A DNA stretch of 64,000 nt from JBDIBA01 sp039812705 (lineage in GTDB: Bacteria; Actinomycetota; Acidimicrobiia; Acidimicrobiales; JBBSGY01), in contig JBDIBA010000003.1 in the NCBI GenBank assembly GCA_039812705.1, forward strand, positions 12,478 to 76,477, in the 5' to 3' direction. Under the pieces are notes generated by a model. It searched no databases. It saw nothing but the letters and a program-made list of their open reading frames with translations, and was not told where the DNA came from. Both the position numbers and the translations under genes were made by a program. Shown here piece after piece: positions 35,762-44,683 of the stretch. How positions within the stretch are numbered: the stretch's first letter is position 1; each line of letters opens with the position of its first letter.

Positions 35762-37354
35762 TTATCTGATCTTCCAGACGTTGGAAAACCGCTTGGTGAA
35801 CTGTCGGAACTCCGGAATCCGGCAAAGCCACGCGGCCACTGCATATGTCAATGCGCCCAACACTACGGCGATTACCAGCGTGAACGCGGGAGCCAGGTTG
35901 ACGTAAGCCTTTGTGAAGTAAACAACTGCCGCCATTGGGATGGTTGCGGCGACGATCCGCGCCGTGCCGTCTAAGAGGTTGCGTAGTTGCAGACCCTGGC
36001 TGCGATTGCGAACCACGCCGATTGCTGCAGCTGCGCCGATCAAATAGGCAATTGATTGAGCCAGCGCCAGGCCCTGCACACCTAGTGATTGATAAAGGAC
36101 AACGGCAAGCGCGATGTTCACCGCGTTCTCTAAAACGTAAAGCCAGAAAACGGCTTTTGCATCGGTGATTGCTTGCAGCGCGCGACTGCAATAGATGAAC
36201 AGACTGAAACCGGGAAGACCGATGACCATGAGGGCCAATACGTCTGTGGTGCGACTTGCCGCCGCCGCGTCAAAGCTTCCGCGCAGAAGAACCGCTTGGA
36301 CGATTTCGCTAGTCAGCAAGACATACCCAACAGCAGCGGGCACGATGGCAAACAGAATCAGGCGAACGCCTTCGACAAAACGCTTGCGATACAGAGCAAT
36401 GTTGGAGTCAGCCCACGCCTCTGCCAATGCAGGCTGCAACGCGCTCATTACAGAAACTGCATAGATGCCGTGCGGAAGAATGAAGAACGTGTAGGACGTC
36501 AGCATTGCTGTTGTGTCGCCAACGTGACTGCCGGCAAGAACGAGGTTCACGGCCAGACAGATCTGGTTTGCCACCACGAAACCGGCAGTCCAACCCGACA
36601 GCTTGATGACTGCGCGCACCGCGCTGTGCTTTGGTTCCCAATGCAGGCGCAATCGGCCCTTGGATTCGGTCCGAACAAATGGAACAAGCACGAGCGCCAT
36701 TGCTGCCACACCGGCGGTTGTTCCAATGCCGAGAATTGTCAGCAGTACGCGATCGTCGGTGACGTTGACTTCATGGAGATTGTTAAAGAAGCGGGGGAGT
36801 GCAACAAACAGGCAGATGAGTACCAAGTTGTTGAAAATTGGCGCGAACATCGGCGGTCCAAAGCGTCGACGCACGTTCAAAAGTGCCGTTGCAACGCTTA
36901 TGAATCCGTACAGCGCGACTTGTGCAGCAAACAGGCGCAAAAGGAATGTGGCAACTGCTTTCTGGTCGGCGGCTAACGCACCGTGTCGCTTAGCCAAATA
37001 GAAGTCAATGATGTTGCCCGCACCAAGTGCGACTAAGACCGAAAGCAGACCAACGGCCGCAAGGACGATTGTCAGAACAGCAGAGACTGCCTTCCAACCT
37101 TCGTCTTCATCTGTTCTGAACTGTCTGACGAAAACGGGAATCAGCGTGGCTGACAAGATGCCGCCGACTACCAACTCGTACAACATGGTGGGGGTTTGGT
37201 TGGCTTGGTTGTAAGCGTCGGCCAGCGGGAACAATCCCAGCGCATATGCAAGGGCGATTGTTCTGCCGACACCGGTTATTCGAGACAGCAGCGTTCCAAG
37301 TGTCATCACTGCTGTGCTTCGAAAAAGACTTGTTTGACGGGCTGTTTGGCTCAT
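35762..37354 (-). CDS. murJ: lipid II flippase MurJ
   Basis: A 530-residue MATE-like protein with about 14 membrane segments that moves lipid II across the membrane for peptidoglycan synthesis. LLSRITGVGRTIALAYALG and AYNQANQTPTMLYELVVGGI are the conserved N-terminal pieces. The start at 37354 overlaps the DUF6049 stop by four bases (ATGA); the frame opens 60 bases earlier, but that part would lie inside the other gene. Mycobacterial MviN has an added pseudokinase domain; here the protein ends after the membrane part. Confidence 0.94.
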   Translation of the reverse strand: MSQTARQTSLFRSTAVMTLGTLLSRITGVGRTIALAYALGLFPLADAYNQANQTPTMLYELVVGGILSATLIPVFVRQFRTDEDEGWKAVSAVLTIVLAAVGLLSVLVALGAGNIIDFYLAKRHGALAADQKAVATFLLRLFAAQVALYGFISVATALLNVRRRFGPPMFAPIFNNLVLICLFVALPRFFNNLHEVNVTDDRVLLTILGIGTTAGVAAMALVLVPFVRTESKGRLRLHWEPKHSAVRAVIKLSGWTAGFVVANQICLAVNLVLAGSHVGDTTAMLTSYTFFILPHGIYAVSVMSALQPALAEAWADSNIALYRKRFVEGVRLILFAIVPAAVGYVLLTSEIVQAVLLRGSFDAAAASRTTDVLALMVIGLPGFSLFIYCSRALQAITDAKAVFWLYVLENAVNIALAVVLYQSLGVQGLALAQSIAYLIGAAAAIGVVRNRSQGLQLRNLLDGTARIVAATIPMAAVVYFTKAYVNLAPAFTLVIAVVLGALTYAVAAWLCRIPEFRQFTKRFSNVWKIR

Positions 37355-39336
37355 GAAACCGCGTGCTTTCCGGCGTGCTTCTTCTTGTGGCCCTGGACCA
37401 AAGAGACGATCCACCAGACGATGAGGAACGAGAGCGACCCAAACGTGAGGATCATTCCAACGGCCGATGTGGACGTCGAAATGATGTTCACTTTCTCAGC
37501 GGTCAGCTGCAACGAGCCATCCGGTGATACAAGGCTGACTTGAACGGGGAACCGACCTGAAGTGCGCGATTCAATGAGCACTCGCTTGGTTAGTTGCTGG
37601 CGTTCGACATCAACAATTGCTTCGTGTCCCCCGGGAAACGACACCTGGTCGCTCGAGAAGCGCACCTTGACTCTGACTGGAAAGCCGGTGTCGTTCTGAA
37701 TTGAGACAGGGACTTCACCTTGGTTTGCCGTCAATCGGATGGATCGTTCGGTTGGCAAACGGATCATCTTGATGGTTGATGAAAAGGACTGCTCATGTTC
37801 GCTGATCACCTGATCTCTGTTGCGGCCAAGCAACCGAGAAGATTCTGCGTAGAGGAGTTGTCGAGTGACCTTCTCGTACAACGGGTTTTGCGCATCAACC
37901 ATTGATGCAAAGCCGTCCAGACGCTTGCGTGCATTTTCAACCCGTGTCTTTGAGACATTGCTGTCTTTGTCTGTTGCAAGGTCGCGGGTTAGGCCGTTGT
38001 TTTCGTATGGAAGCGAGAACAACTTGTCGAAGGAAGCACCTTGCAATTCCGGTGAATTACTCAGCGCACCAAAGAACTCATTCAACAAAGCCGGGTCAAA
38101 GCGCCAATCGGCAGGTGCCATTGCTACAACTCCGCGCTCTTGGCCGGGGAAGTCGTTCTGGAGGACGGTGAGGTCGGCAAGTAAACGGTGAGCGCCCAGA
38201 ACGCCACCCGTACGAAAGTGTTCGGTAAGTGCGGAGTCGCCTTGAAGGGCGTCGACGGTTGTTTTCTTGGAGCTACGAATCTTTATTGGACGAGTGATTG
38301 ACGTCGCACGTCCAACCGGCGTCAGGTTTGATTCCTGAATAACCATCTGTTTGGTTCCGCGCTTTTGAAGCTCGGTCGCTGACTCTTGTGAAAGTGGGCT
38401 CAGGCCCAGCCAAGTGCCTGATTGCGGCTTCTGATTGAAGGTCTCCGTAAGTGAGTTCGAGCCTTGTTCAAGTTGTTGGTCGAACTCTCGTGGAAGCTCT
38501 TTTGCCAGCGACTGAACGGCCGGTGCCCAGGGTTGGGCGTAGTTCGGTTGACGAGCCAGCGCCGCGGTTAGTGATTGGATTGATGTTTGTGCAGCGGGGT
38601 TTTCCAGTTCTCTGACGCGATCCAAACCTTCTGGTGAAACGGCAATTGACATTGGTAGTGCTGCAAACGTGGTGGTGATTGCGGCAAGTTCGTTGTATTC
38701 GCTTCCATTGGATGGCGCGGCAAAGGGATCGTTGTCATCGGAGGCGACGTTGACCGGAAAAGCGGTAGCAACGTTGAGCTTGCGGGGCTCTTCAGTCGCG
38801 CTCTTGATGATGTGAGAGTTGATTTGAGCAAGCGAGTCGTCTGTTCCTTGTTCGCGGAGTTCGACGTGAATTGGATATACGCCCGATGCCGCGAGGTAAG
38901 TGGCGCGCTGTGCTGCGTCATTGATGGGGAGCGAAACTGTTACGCGTCTGTCTGGGTCAAGCACTTCAGAAAGTGGAAACCGTTGAAGAATCTGTGTGGA
39001 ACCGGTTGTGGTTCCGTTGAGGCTTTGATTGAACGCGCTGCGGTTTCGCACGGAGCCAAGGACCGTTACGACGAGGTCAAGCGTTGCCGGGTCTCTGTCG
39101 GTGGTGATCTGGGCGACGAGATTGAATGCATTGCCAGCTGTGACGAAGCCGGTTTGCGACACCATGTCGAGTCGGGTTGCGTTGTTCGTTGAGGGTGAGT
39201 CGGCGTTGGTCTGGTCCTGGGCAGACACAGCCGAGGGAGCCAATACGGCTGACGGCGAGATGACAAGCAACGACAAGGTTGCCACTGCAACAAGGCGCTT
39301 GACGTGAAGGCCGAGTGCAACAGCGCTGGGTTTCAT
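37351..39336 (-). CDS. DUF6049 family exported, membrane-anchored protein (Rv3909-like)
   Basis: A 661-residue protein with an N-terminal signal sequence (about 12-40). A large extracytoplasmic part with beta-rich segments follows, then one C-terminal membrane helix (about 630-652) with a Lys/His-rich tail (GHKKKHAGKHAVS). The position directly upstream of murJ and coupled by ATGA is that of Rv3909 in Mycobacterium, a protein of unknown function that is thought to work with cell-wall synthesis. Length and topology fit. It is divergent from the CCA enzyme gene; their starts lie about 95 bases apart. Confidence 0.82.
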   Translation of the reverse strand: MKPSAVALGLHVKRLVAVATLSLLVISPSAVLAPSAVSAQDQTNADSPSTNNATRLDMVSQTGFVTAGNAFNLVAQITTDRDPATLDLVVTVLGSVRNRSAFNQSLNGTTTGSTQILQRFPLSEVLDPDRRVTVSLPINDAAQRATYLAASGVYPIHVELREQGTDDSLAQINSHIIKSATEEPRKLNVATAFPVNVASDDNDPFAAPSNGSEYNELAAITTTFAALPMSIAVSPEGLDRVRELENPAAQTSIQSLTAALARQPNYAQPWAPAVQSLAKELPREFDQQLEQGSNSLTETFNQKPQSGTWLGLSPLSQESATELQKRGTKQMVIQESNLTPVGRATSITRPIKIRSSKKTTVDALQGDSALTEHFRTGGVLGAHRLLADLTVLQNDFPGQERGVVAMAPADWRFDPALLNEFFGALSNSPELQGASFDKLFSLPYENNGLTRDLATDKDSNVSKTRVENARKRLDGFASMVDAQNPLYEKVTRQLLYAESSRLLGRNRDQVISEHEQSFSSTIKMIRLPTERSIRLTANQGEVPVSIQNDTGFPVRVKVRFSSDQVSFPGGHEAIVDVERQQLTKRVLIESRTSGRFPVQVSLVSPDGSLQLTAEKVNIISTSTSAVGMILTFGSLSFLIVWWIVSLVQGHKKKHAGKHAVS

Positions 39337-39430
39337 GATCGGCCGCGCGCTGGTTGAGTCACCCCGTCAAATTAGTTGGCTGAAGTCCCTTGCGGTGGGT
39401 GGCATTAACCTGCGCCCCGTGTTTCCCCCG

Positions 39431-40798
39431 ATGTTGCAATCTTTGATCAAGGAGTGTGCTGGTCTTCCCGAGGCTTTCAGCGACGCCGGCTATCACCTTT
39501 ATCTAGTTGGTGGTGTCGTTAGAGACGCGGTGATCAATCGCTTGCGCGAAGACACAGACCTTGATTTCACGACCGATGCCCTGCCTGACGAGATTGAGAA
39601 GATCGTTGGTCCGTGGGCTGACGACATGTGGCTTCAAGGGAAACGATTCGGAACGGTCGCTGCTCGCAAGAACGGACGCCTGATTGAAATCACAACCCAC
39701 CGCGGAGAGGCATACAACGAGGATTCCCGTAAGCCCGAGGTTGTTTTCTCGGACTCCATCGAAACCGACCTCTCGCGTCGCGATTTCACGGTTAATGCAA
39801 TGGCTCTCCGCCTGCCAGACCTGACCCTTGTCGACCCGTTTGACGGGATTGTCGATCTGGCTCGTCAATCTCTCAAGACACCGTCGTCACCGACCATTTC
39901 TTTCAGCGATGACCCTCTGCGCATGTTGCGCGCCGCCCGCTTCATCGCGCAGCTTTCACTTGCGCCCACGGACGACCTAAGTCAAGCGGTTCGCGAGATG
40001 AGCGAGCGGCTAGAGATTGTGTCGGCTGAGCGAATCCGCGACGAATTGGTGAAGTTGTTGCTTGTCGAAAAGCCCGGACCCGGGTTGTGGTTCATTACCG
40101 AAACCGGTCTTGCTGAACGATTCTTGCCCGAACTGCCGGCGCTGGCACTCGAGCAGGACCCCATTCACCGTCACAAAGATGTGTTGGCGCACTCCATTGC
40201 CGTTGTCGAAAAGGCATCGCCGCGTGCAGTGCTTCGACTGGCCGCGCTCTTTCACGACATTGGCAAGCCAAGAACCCGCAGTTATGGGCCAAAGGGCGTT
40301 TCGTTCCACCACCACGATGTAGTTGGTGCGCGTATGACGCGTGACCGCATGCGCAAGTTGAAGTTTCCAACAGAGACCATCTCTGATGTCTCGAAACTTG
40401 TTGAGCTTCATCTGCGTTTTCACACCTACTCGATGGGCTGGACCGATTCTGCAATTCGCAGGTATGTGCGCGACGCCGGGCCGTTATTGGCCGACTTGAA
40501 CGAGCTAACGCGTTGCGACTGCACAACTCGCAACAAGGCCAAGGCGGAACGACTTTCGCGACGCATGGATGAGCTTGAAACAAAAATCAGCGAACTGCGC
40601 GAGAAGGAAGAACTCGACGCCTTGCGGCCCGAGGTTGATGGGGTAGCCGTCATGCAGCACCTTGATTTGAAGCCAGGAAAAGACATCGGGCGTGCGCTGG
40701 ATTACTTGTTGAACCTGCGTTTAGAAGAGGGTCTGCTTGGCCAAGAGGAAGTGTTCAAGCGTCTGGACGCTTGGTGGGCTGAACAACGAACTAGCTAA
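39431..40798 (+). CDS. CCA tRNA nucleotidyltransferase (PcnA-like)
   Basis: 455 residues from the ATG at 39431. The nucleotidyltransferase head has YLVGGVVRDAV and EDTDLDF (catalytic Asp43, Asp45). The RRDFTVNAMAL motif and an HD domain with RLAALFHDIGKPRTR follow. It adds or repairs the CCA end of tRNA, which is needed here because neither tRNA in the window encodes a full CCA. The frame is open to 39335, overlapping the divergent gene; the ATG before LQSLIKEC suits the family N-terminus better. A GTG at 39419 is also possible. It is the Rv3907 position in Mycobacterium. Confidence 0.93.
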   Translation: MLQSLIKECAGLPEAFSDAGYHLYLVGGVVRDAVINRLREDTDLDFTTDALPDEIEKIVGPWADDMWLQGKRFGTVAARKNGRLIEITTHRGEAYNEDSRKPEVVFSDSIETDLSRRDFTVNAMALRLPDLTLVDPFDGIVDLARQSLKTPSSPTISFSDDPLRMLRAARFIAQLSLAPTDDLSQAVREMSERLEIVSAERIRDELVKLLLVEKPGPGLWFITETGLAERFLPELPALALEQDPIHRHKDVLAHSIAVVEKASPRAVLRLAALFHDIGKPRTRSYGPKGVSFHHHDVVGARMTRDRMRKLKFPTETISDVSKLVELHLRFHTYSMGWTDSAIRRYVRDAGPLLADLNELTRCDCTTRNKAKAERLSRRMDELETKISELREKEELDALRPEVDGVAVMQHLDLKPGKDIGRALDYLLNLRLEEGLLGQEEVFKRLDAWWAEQRTS

Positions 40799-41544
40799 GC
40801 GCGTTTGCGCGCGCGGACGACTAATGCGCGTGGCAGTTCATTGTTGTCATCACCCATTGGTTCAAGAACTGTGTCGACTTCAAAACCGCTGCGCAAAAGC
40901 CCCATCACGACATCGGACACCGTGTGTGGATGTTCAACAAAGAAGGCATCTTTTGCTTGGCTGCGGATTGGTGACTTGTCGTCGTAAGACCGCTGCACCT
41001 TCTGCGGATCGAGGTTGACTTGTGGTTCGAGTGTTGTTCGCGTGCTGGAGTCGCCCACCACGTAGCGAACTGGGTGAGGAACCGAGAACACAAACAATCC
41101 GTTTGCCTTCAGCACTCGATGAACTTGGCGAAACACTCGGTTGATGTCAGGGACGTATTGAAACGCGAATGTACTGAATACGACATCGACGGTGTCGGCG
41201 CGTTGAAAGGCCAATTCAGCCAAGTCTCCGTGGCGAAACTCAACCTTGACCGCTTCTTGTTCAAGAAGCCTCTTCGCAAATGCCAACTGCTGCACTGAGA
41301 TGTCGACACCTATGGAAATTGCACCCTCGCGTGCGAAAACAATGGCGTTTTGGCCGCCACCGCAACCAAGATCTAAGACGCGCTTGCCCTGTACTTGGCC
41401 CAGCAGTTTGAAATCAGCCTCACTGCCGACGCCGGGTCCGTAGGTTGCTACGTTCAGCGGCAAGCGGGCCGCGTTCTGGTACGAGACCGCCACGCGGTCC
41501 CATGACGAACCAACATTTGAGGTACTTGTTTCAGTGAACGACAT
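40795..41544 (-). CDS. class I SAM-dependent methyltransferase
   Basis: 249 residues from the ATG at 41544. SAM motif I is RVLDLGCGGGQNAIVFA (about 53-69), followed by GVDISVQQL and DVVFSTFAFQYVPDINRVFR. It belongs to the methyltransferase 11 type that acts on small molecules; the substrate is unknown. The longer frame to 41664 would run through the divergent EEP gene and is unlikely. Its start overlaps that gene's start by 11 bases, and its stop overlaps the CCA gene stop by four. Confidence 0.88.
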   Translation of the reverse strand: MSFTETSTSNVGSSWDRVAVSYQNAARLPLNVATYGPGVGSEADFKLLGQVQGKRVLDLGCGGGQNAIVFAREGAISIGVDISVQQLAFAKRLLEQEAVKVEFRHGDLAELAFQRADTVDVVFSTFAFQYVPDINRVFRQVHRVLKANGLFVFSVPHPVRYVVGDSSTRTTLEPQVNLDPQKVQRSYDDKSPIRSQAKDAFFVEHPHTVSDVVMGLLRSGFEVDTVLEPMGDDNNELPRALVVRARKRA

Positions 41545-42310
41545 TTCCGACTCCAGTTGCTCCGCTCCGGCGAGCGATGAAGTTAGTTCATCAACAGACG
41601 CCGCGATTCTTCGCGTAGCAACTTTCAACACACTTAACGGACAGGTGCATCGAGGTAAACACAAGCACTATTTCAAGGGGCCAATTCGTGTGAATGACTT
41701 GGTTGAAAGTGTTTGTCAGTTTGATGCCGACATTGTTGGACTGCAGGAAGTTGACAGGCGTACCGTGCGCACGCGCTTTGCGAATGCAGTCAAACGCGTG
41801 GCGCGTCGAACTGGACACTTCGCAACGTTTCGTCCGTCGCGTCGACACTGGTTGATTGGGCTGTTTGGCAATTCGCTTGTGACTCGCCAACGTCACCACA
41901 ACGTGCAAGTTGTGAAGCTGCGACGCTTGCATTGGCGTGAACAGAAGCGGACTGCCTTGTTCGCAACTGTTGAACACAATGGTGTGCCTGTGCGTGTAGC
42001 GACAACGCACTTGTCTTCGCGCAGGGACGAAAGCGCAATTCAGTTGCCGCAGATATTTGACGAGATGACACGTCATCGCGGGCCCGCACTCATCTTTGGT
42101 GACATGAATCTGCGCCCTCATGAGGCGCTTCCGGTGTTTGAGTCTGCCGGGTGGACTGTTGTTGAAACTGGTCCGACGTGGCCCTCTTGGGACCCGTCAT
42201 TGCGAATTGACTATATCGCCGTGCGTGAAATGCAGCCCGTCACTGCGCGCGTTCAGAAATGCAAGGTCAGTGACCACTGCGCGATCGTTGCCGAGCTCGT
42301 TGTGAAATAG
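41534..42310 (+). CDS. endonuclease/exonuclease/phosphatase (EEP) family protein
   Basis: A 258-residue protein with the EEP fold. RVATFNTLNG is the opening strand with the metal Asn, DIVGLQEVDRRT holds the metal Glu, RVATTHLSSRRD the catalytic His, LIFGDMNLRP the Asp/Asn pair, and KVSDHCAIVAEL the final Asp-His. All active-site groups are present, so it should be a working metal-dependent phosphodiesterase acting on DNA, RNA, phosphoinositide or a related ester. It starts with GTG, sharing 11 bases with the divergent methyltransferase. A strong terminator follows at once. Confidence 0.85.
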   Translation: MNDISDSSCSAPASDEVSSSTDAAILRVATFNTLNGQVHRGKHKHYFKGPIRVNDLVESVCQFDADIVGLQEVDRRTVRTRFANAVKRVARRTGHFATFRPSRRHWLIGLFGNSLVTRQRHHNVQVVKLRRLHWREQKRTALFATVEHNGVPVRVATTHLSSRRDESAIQLPQIFDEMTRHRGPALIFGDMNLRPHEALPVFESAGWTVVETGPTWPSWDPSLRIDYIAVREMQPVTARVQKCKVSDHCAIVAELVVK

Positions 42311-42339
42311 AAAAGGCCCCGCAATGCGGGGCCTTTTCT
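42309..42339. terminator. bidirectional rho-independent terminator
   Basis: AGAAAAGGCCCCGCA paired with TGCGGGGCCTTTTCT around one A, giving a 15-base-pair stem with A- and T-rich ends. It serves the EEP gene and can also end the leftward ino1 transcript. Confidence 0.93.
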
Positions 42340-42347
42340 GCATACTG

Positions 42348-42411
42348 CAACCAACTAATGGGTTAGGAGCAAAACTCCTCAACCAACTAATGGGTTAGGA
42401 GCAAAACTCCT
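42348..42411. repeat. tandem 32-base duplication at the 3' end of ino1
   Basis: Two exact, adjoining copies of a 32-base unit (42348-42379 and 42380-42411), starting CAACCAACTAATGGGTTAGG. A partial third copy, CAACCA, follows. Each copy has an AGGAG/CTCCT hairpin with loop CAAAA. The unit length is not a multiple of three; the ino1 stop codon is in the copy nearer the gene, so the duplication lies after the stop and leaves the protein unchanged. Confidence 0.95.
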
Positions 42412-43462
42412 CAACCATGCGCGCAGCGTCTTGGTCGCGGTGTTGAACAGGAGGGCTCTTCATAAAGTAAGCCGAAGGGCCTTCGAGAGGTCCGCCGATG
42501 CCCTTGTCCTTGGCAACCTTTGCGCAACGAAGCGCGTCGATGATGACACCAGCCGAGTTTGGCGAGTCCCAAACTTCCAGCTTCAGTTCTGCATTGAGAG
42601 GTACGTCACCGAAGTTGCGACCCTCAAGGCGGATGTATGCCCACTTGCGGTCCTCAAGCCACGGCACGTGGTCCGATGGGCCGATGTGCACGTTGTCGGC
42701 TTCGAGCTTTGCCTCAAGCTGTGATGTAACGGCTTGTGTCTTTGAAACCTTCTTCGATTCCAAACGCTCGCGCTCCAACATGTTCTTGAAGTCCATGTTT
42801 CCACCGACGTTGAGTTGGTAGGTGCGGTCAACGGTAAGGCCGCGGTCTTCAAAGAGGCGCGCAAGGATGCGGTGAACAATGGTTGCACCGACTTGGCTCT
42901 TGATGTCGTCGCCAACAATTGCAACGCCTGCGTCTGCGAACTTCTTGGCCCACTCTGGGTCAGAAGCAATGAAGACGGGGATGGCGTTAACGAAAGCAAC
43001 GCCGGCGTCGATGCAGGCTTGCGCGTAATAGCGCTGCGCTTCTTCGGAACCAACCGGTAGGTAGGAAACAAGTACGTCGGCATTGCTGTCGCGCAAAGCC
43101 TGTGCAACGTCTACTGGCTCTGCAGGAGACTCTTCGATTGTTTCGCGGTAGTACTTGCCAAGGCCGTCAAGCGTTGGTCCACGTTGAACCTGGACGCCCA
43201 GTTCTGCAACGTCAGCAAACTTGATGGTGTTGTTCTGGCTTGCGCCGATTGCCTTTCCGAGGTCGAGGCCGACCTTCATTGCATCGACATCAAATGCTGC
43301 AACGAACTCAACATCGCCGACGTGGTACCCACCAAGACGAACGTGCATGAGACCTGGCACTTCCGCCGAGTCATCAGCGTCGCGGTAGTACTCCACGCCT
43401 TGAACGAGTGAGCTAGCGCAGTTTCCGACACCGGCAATCGCCACGCGTACGGTCTTTTTCAC
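42395..43462 (-). CDS. ino1: inositol-3-phosphate synthase
   Basis: A 355-residue NAD-dependent enzyme that makes 1L-myo-inositol 1-phosphate from glucose 6-phosphate. [20 protein letters not shown] is the nucleotide site; [25 protein letters not shown] and [15 protein letters not shown] are the archaeal/actinobacterial-type core. In actinobacteria the product feeds phosphatidylinositol and mycothiol. It lies eight bases after the padR stop, so the two form one unit, as in Mycobacterium Rv0047c-Rv0046c. Confidence 0.97.
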   Translation of the reverse strand: MKKTVRVAIAGVGNCASSLVQGVEYYRDADDSAEVPGLMHVRLGGYHVGDVEFVAAFDVDAMKVGLDLGKAIGASQNNTIKFADVAELGVQVQRGPTLDGLGKYYRETIEESPAEPVDVAQALRDSNADVLVSYLPVGSEEAQRYYAQACIDAGVAFVNAIPVFIASDPEWAKKFADAGVAIVGDDIKSQVGATIVHRILARLFEDRGLTVDRTYQLNVGGNMDFKNMLERERLESKKVSKTQAVTSQLEAKLEADNVHIGPSDHVPWLEDRKWAYIRLEGRNFGDVPLNAELKLEVWDSPNSAGVIIDALRCAKVAKDKGIGGPLEGPSAYFMKSPPVQHRDQDAARMVEEFCS

Positions 43463-43470
43463 ATTCCCTC

Positions 43471-44028
43471 CTAGGGTTTACTTGCCCGTGATGGGCGATT
43501 TACTTGTTGTTCTTGCGAAATCATCGAATCGAGCCAATCAATATCCTTGGCGCGCATTTCGTTTCCGTGTTCGATCAGCGAGCGCCGATAGGAATCGAGT
43601 TCGGTGACGTTGTTCGCAAAACTTTGTTGAGCTTCGACGAGCTGAGCGTGGAGCTGCTCGCGGCGCCTTACGAGGAACCGCAAACGTGCGTCCTTTGGGA
43701 GATAGCGCGCGAAGGCCATGCGAATTGCAAAGGCCTTGTCGTCGGTAGCTGCGGTAGAGCCGGCTTCTAGTAGCTCCTCAAAAATCTCTTTGCCGATGTC
43801 GGTGAGTGTGTAGACCTTGCGGCCGCGTTCGGTAGTCAGGCGAGTCCGGCTCTTTGTGACGTTTACAACGCGAACGGCACCTTCGGTTTCCAGGCGGTTC
43901 AGCGCGGGGTAGAGGGTTCCAAAAGAAAGGCGAGCAATGGGTCCAAGGATTTCGCCCAGGCGCCTGCGGATTTCGTAGCCGTGGAGATCCGATTCCCTCA
44001 ATAGGCCAAGAATCGCCAAATCCAACAC
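43471..44028 (-). CDS. PadR family transcriptional regulator
   Basis: About 185 residues from the GTG at 44028 (first residues [10 protein letters not shown]). The winged helix is [38 protein letters not shown], followed by the PadR wing with [19 protein letters not shown]; the C-terminal half is a helical dimer domain. The frame is open to 44175, but that part crosses the operator and the divergent gene, and related proteins start at this Leu-rich strand. It likely represses itself and ino1. The ligand is unknown. Confidence 0.88.
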   Translation of the reverse strand: MLDLAILGLLRESDLHGYEIRRRLGEILGPIARLSFGTLYPALNRLETEGAVRVVNVTKSRTRLTTERGRKVYTLTDIGKEIFEELLEAGSTAATDDKAFAIRMAFARYLPKDARLRFLVRRREQLHAQLVEAQQSFANNVTELDSYRRSLIEHGNEMRAKDIDWLDSMISQEQQVNRPSRASKP

Positions 44029-44070
44029 GGCTGATCCGCTGGTGCTGTTCTTCTTGGAACGACGAGGTTG

Positions 44071-44096
44071 ATATATCGAATCGATACGTCGAATCG
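44071..44096. promoter_or_regulatory. probable PadR operator
   Basis: TCGAATCG occurs at 44076-44083 and again at 44089-44096, 13 bases apart. The first copy lies in an 11-base palindrome ATCGAATCGAT with a central A (44075-44085). It stands between the padR start and the divergent DUF5318 gene, where a repressor would control both. Confidence 0.6.
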
Positions 44097-44174
44097 TAGC
44101 ATCGTGGTGACACTGAGTTGGGGTTTCGTGGGTCGGGATGGATTTGTCTCCCCTCGGCGTTACCCTTCTGCGCA

Positions 44175-44600
44175 ATGCATTTCGATCGAACCATGCTCAA
44201 GGGCGCGCGGCTCGACTCCGGTCGCGGCGGACAGGTTGACTATCGCCTTGTCCGTGATTCGGTCATTCGCAATTACCGCAACGGCAGGCTGTCGGTGCTC
44301 GATGTATGCGATGCCCATCCCGAGCTCTTGCGGGCCGCCAAGGGGGTCGGTGACGCGACTAGCGAGCTTTGCCCGATCTGCGAAGACGCCAAAGTCGTAC
44401 TTGTTACTTATGTCTTCGGAAATGGCTTGGGCCCTTCTGGCCACAATGTCACTTCGCGAATTGAGGTTGAAAAGCTGGCAAAGCGCAGCCCGGAATTGAC
44501 CTGTTATGTGGTCGAGGTTTGTCCGGCTTGCAAGTGGAATCACCTGGCCAAGAGCATTCAAATGGCAGGTCATAGGCGAAGAAGTGTGCCTGCTTCATAG
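44175..44600 (+). CDS. DUF5318 family protein
   Basis: A 141-residue soluble protein. VDYRLVRDSVIRNYRNGRLSVLDVCDAHPELLRAA starts the family pattern, and two Cys pairs (CPICEDAK, CPACKWNHL) suggest a zinc site. The family is restricted to actinobacteria and lies next to ponA (Rv0049-Rv0050), as here. The function is unknown; regulation of the neighbouring penicillin-binding protein has only synteny in its favour. The start could be the ATG at 44193, which lacks the first six residues. No clear ribosome site is present, so a leaderless mRNA is possible. Confidence 0.85.
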   Translation: MHFDRTMLKGARLDSGRGGQVDYRLVRDSVIRNYRNGRLSVLDVCDAHPELLRAAKGVGDATSELCPICEDAKVVLVTYVFGNGLGPSGHNVTSRIEVEKLAKRSPELTCYVVEVCPACKWNHLAKSIQMAGHRRRSVPAS

Positions 44601-44683
44601 ATTTAGCTTGGCAAGTGGCTTTGGACGTTTTACCCTCGACTAAGAGGGTCAATTTGTCCTAATTGTTGATTTGGTGTTTCTCG

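Noticed and set aside
36173..36976. A 267-codon open frame on the plus strand opposite murJ
   Set aside because: Antisense shadow of murJ; rich in Cys, His and Gln without motifs, and no ribosome site.
40795..41664. Longer start of the methyltransferase at 41664
   Set aside because: It would run 131 bases into the divergent EEP gene; the ATG at 41544 suits the domain.
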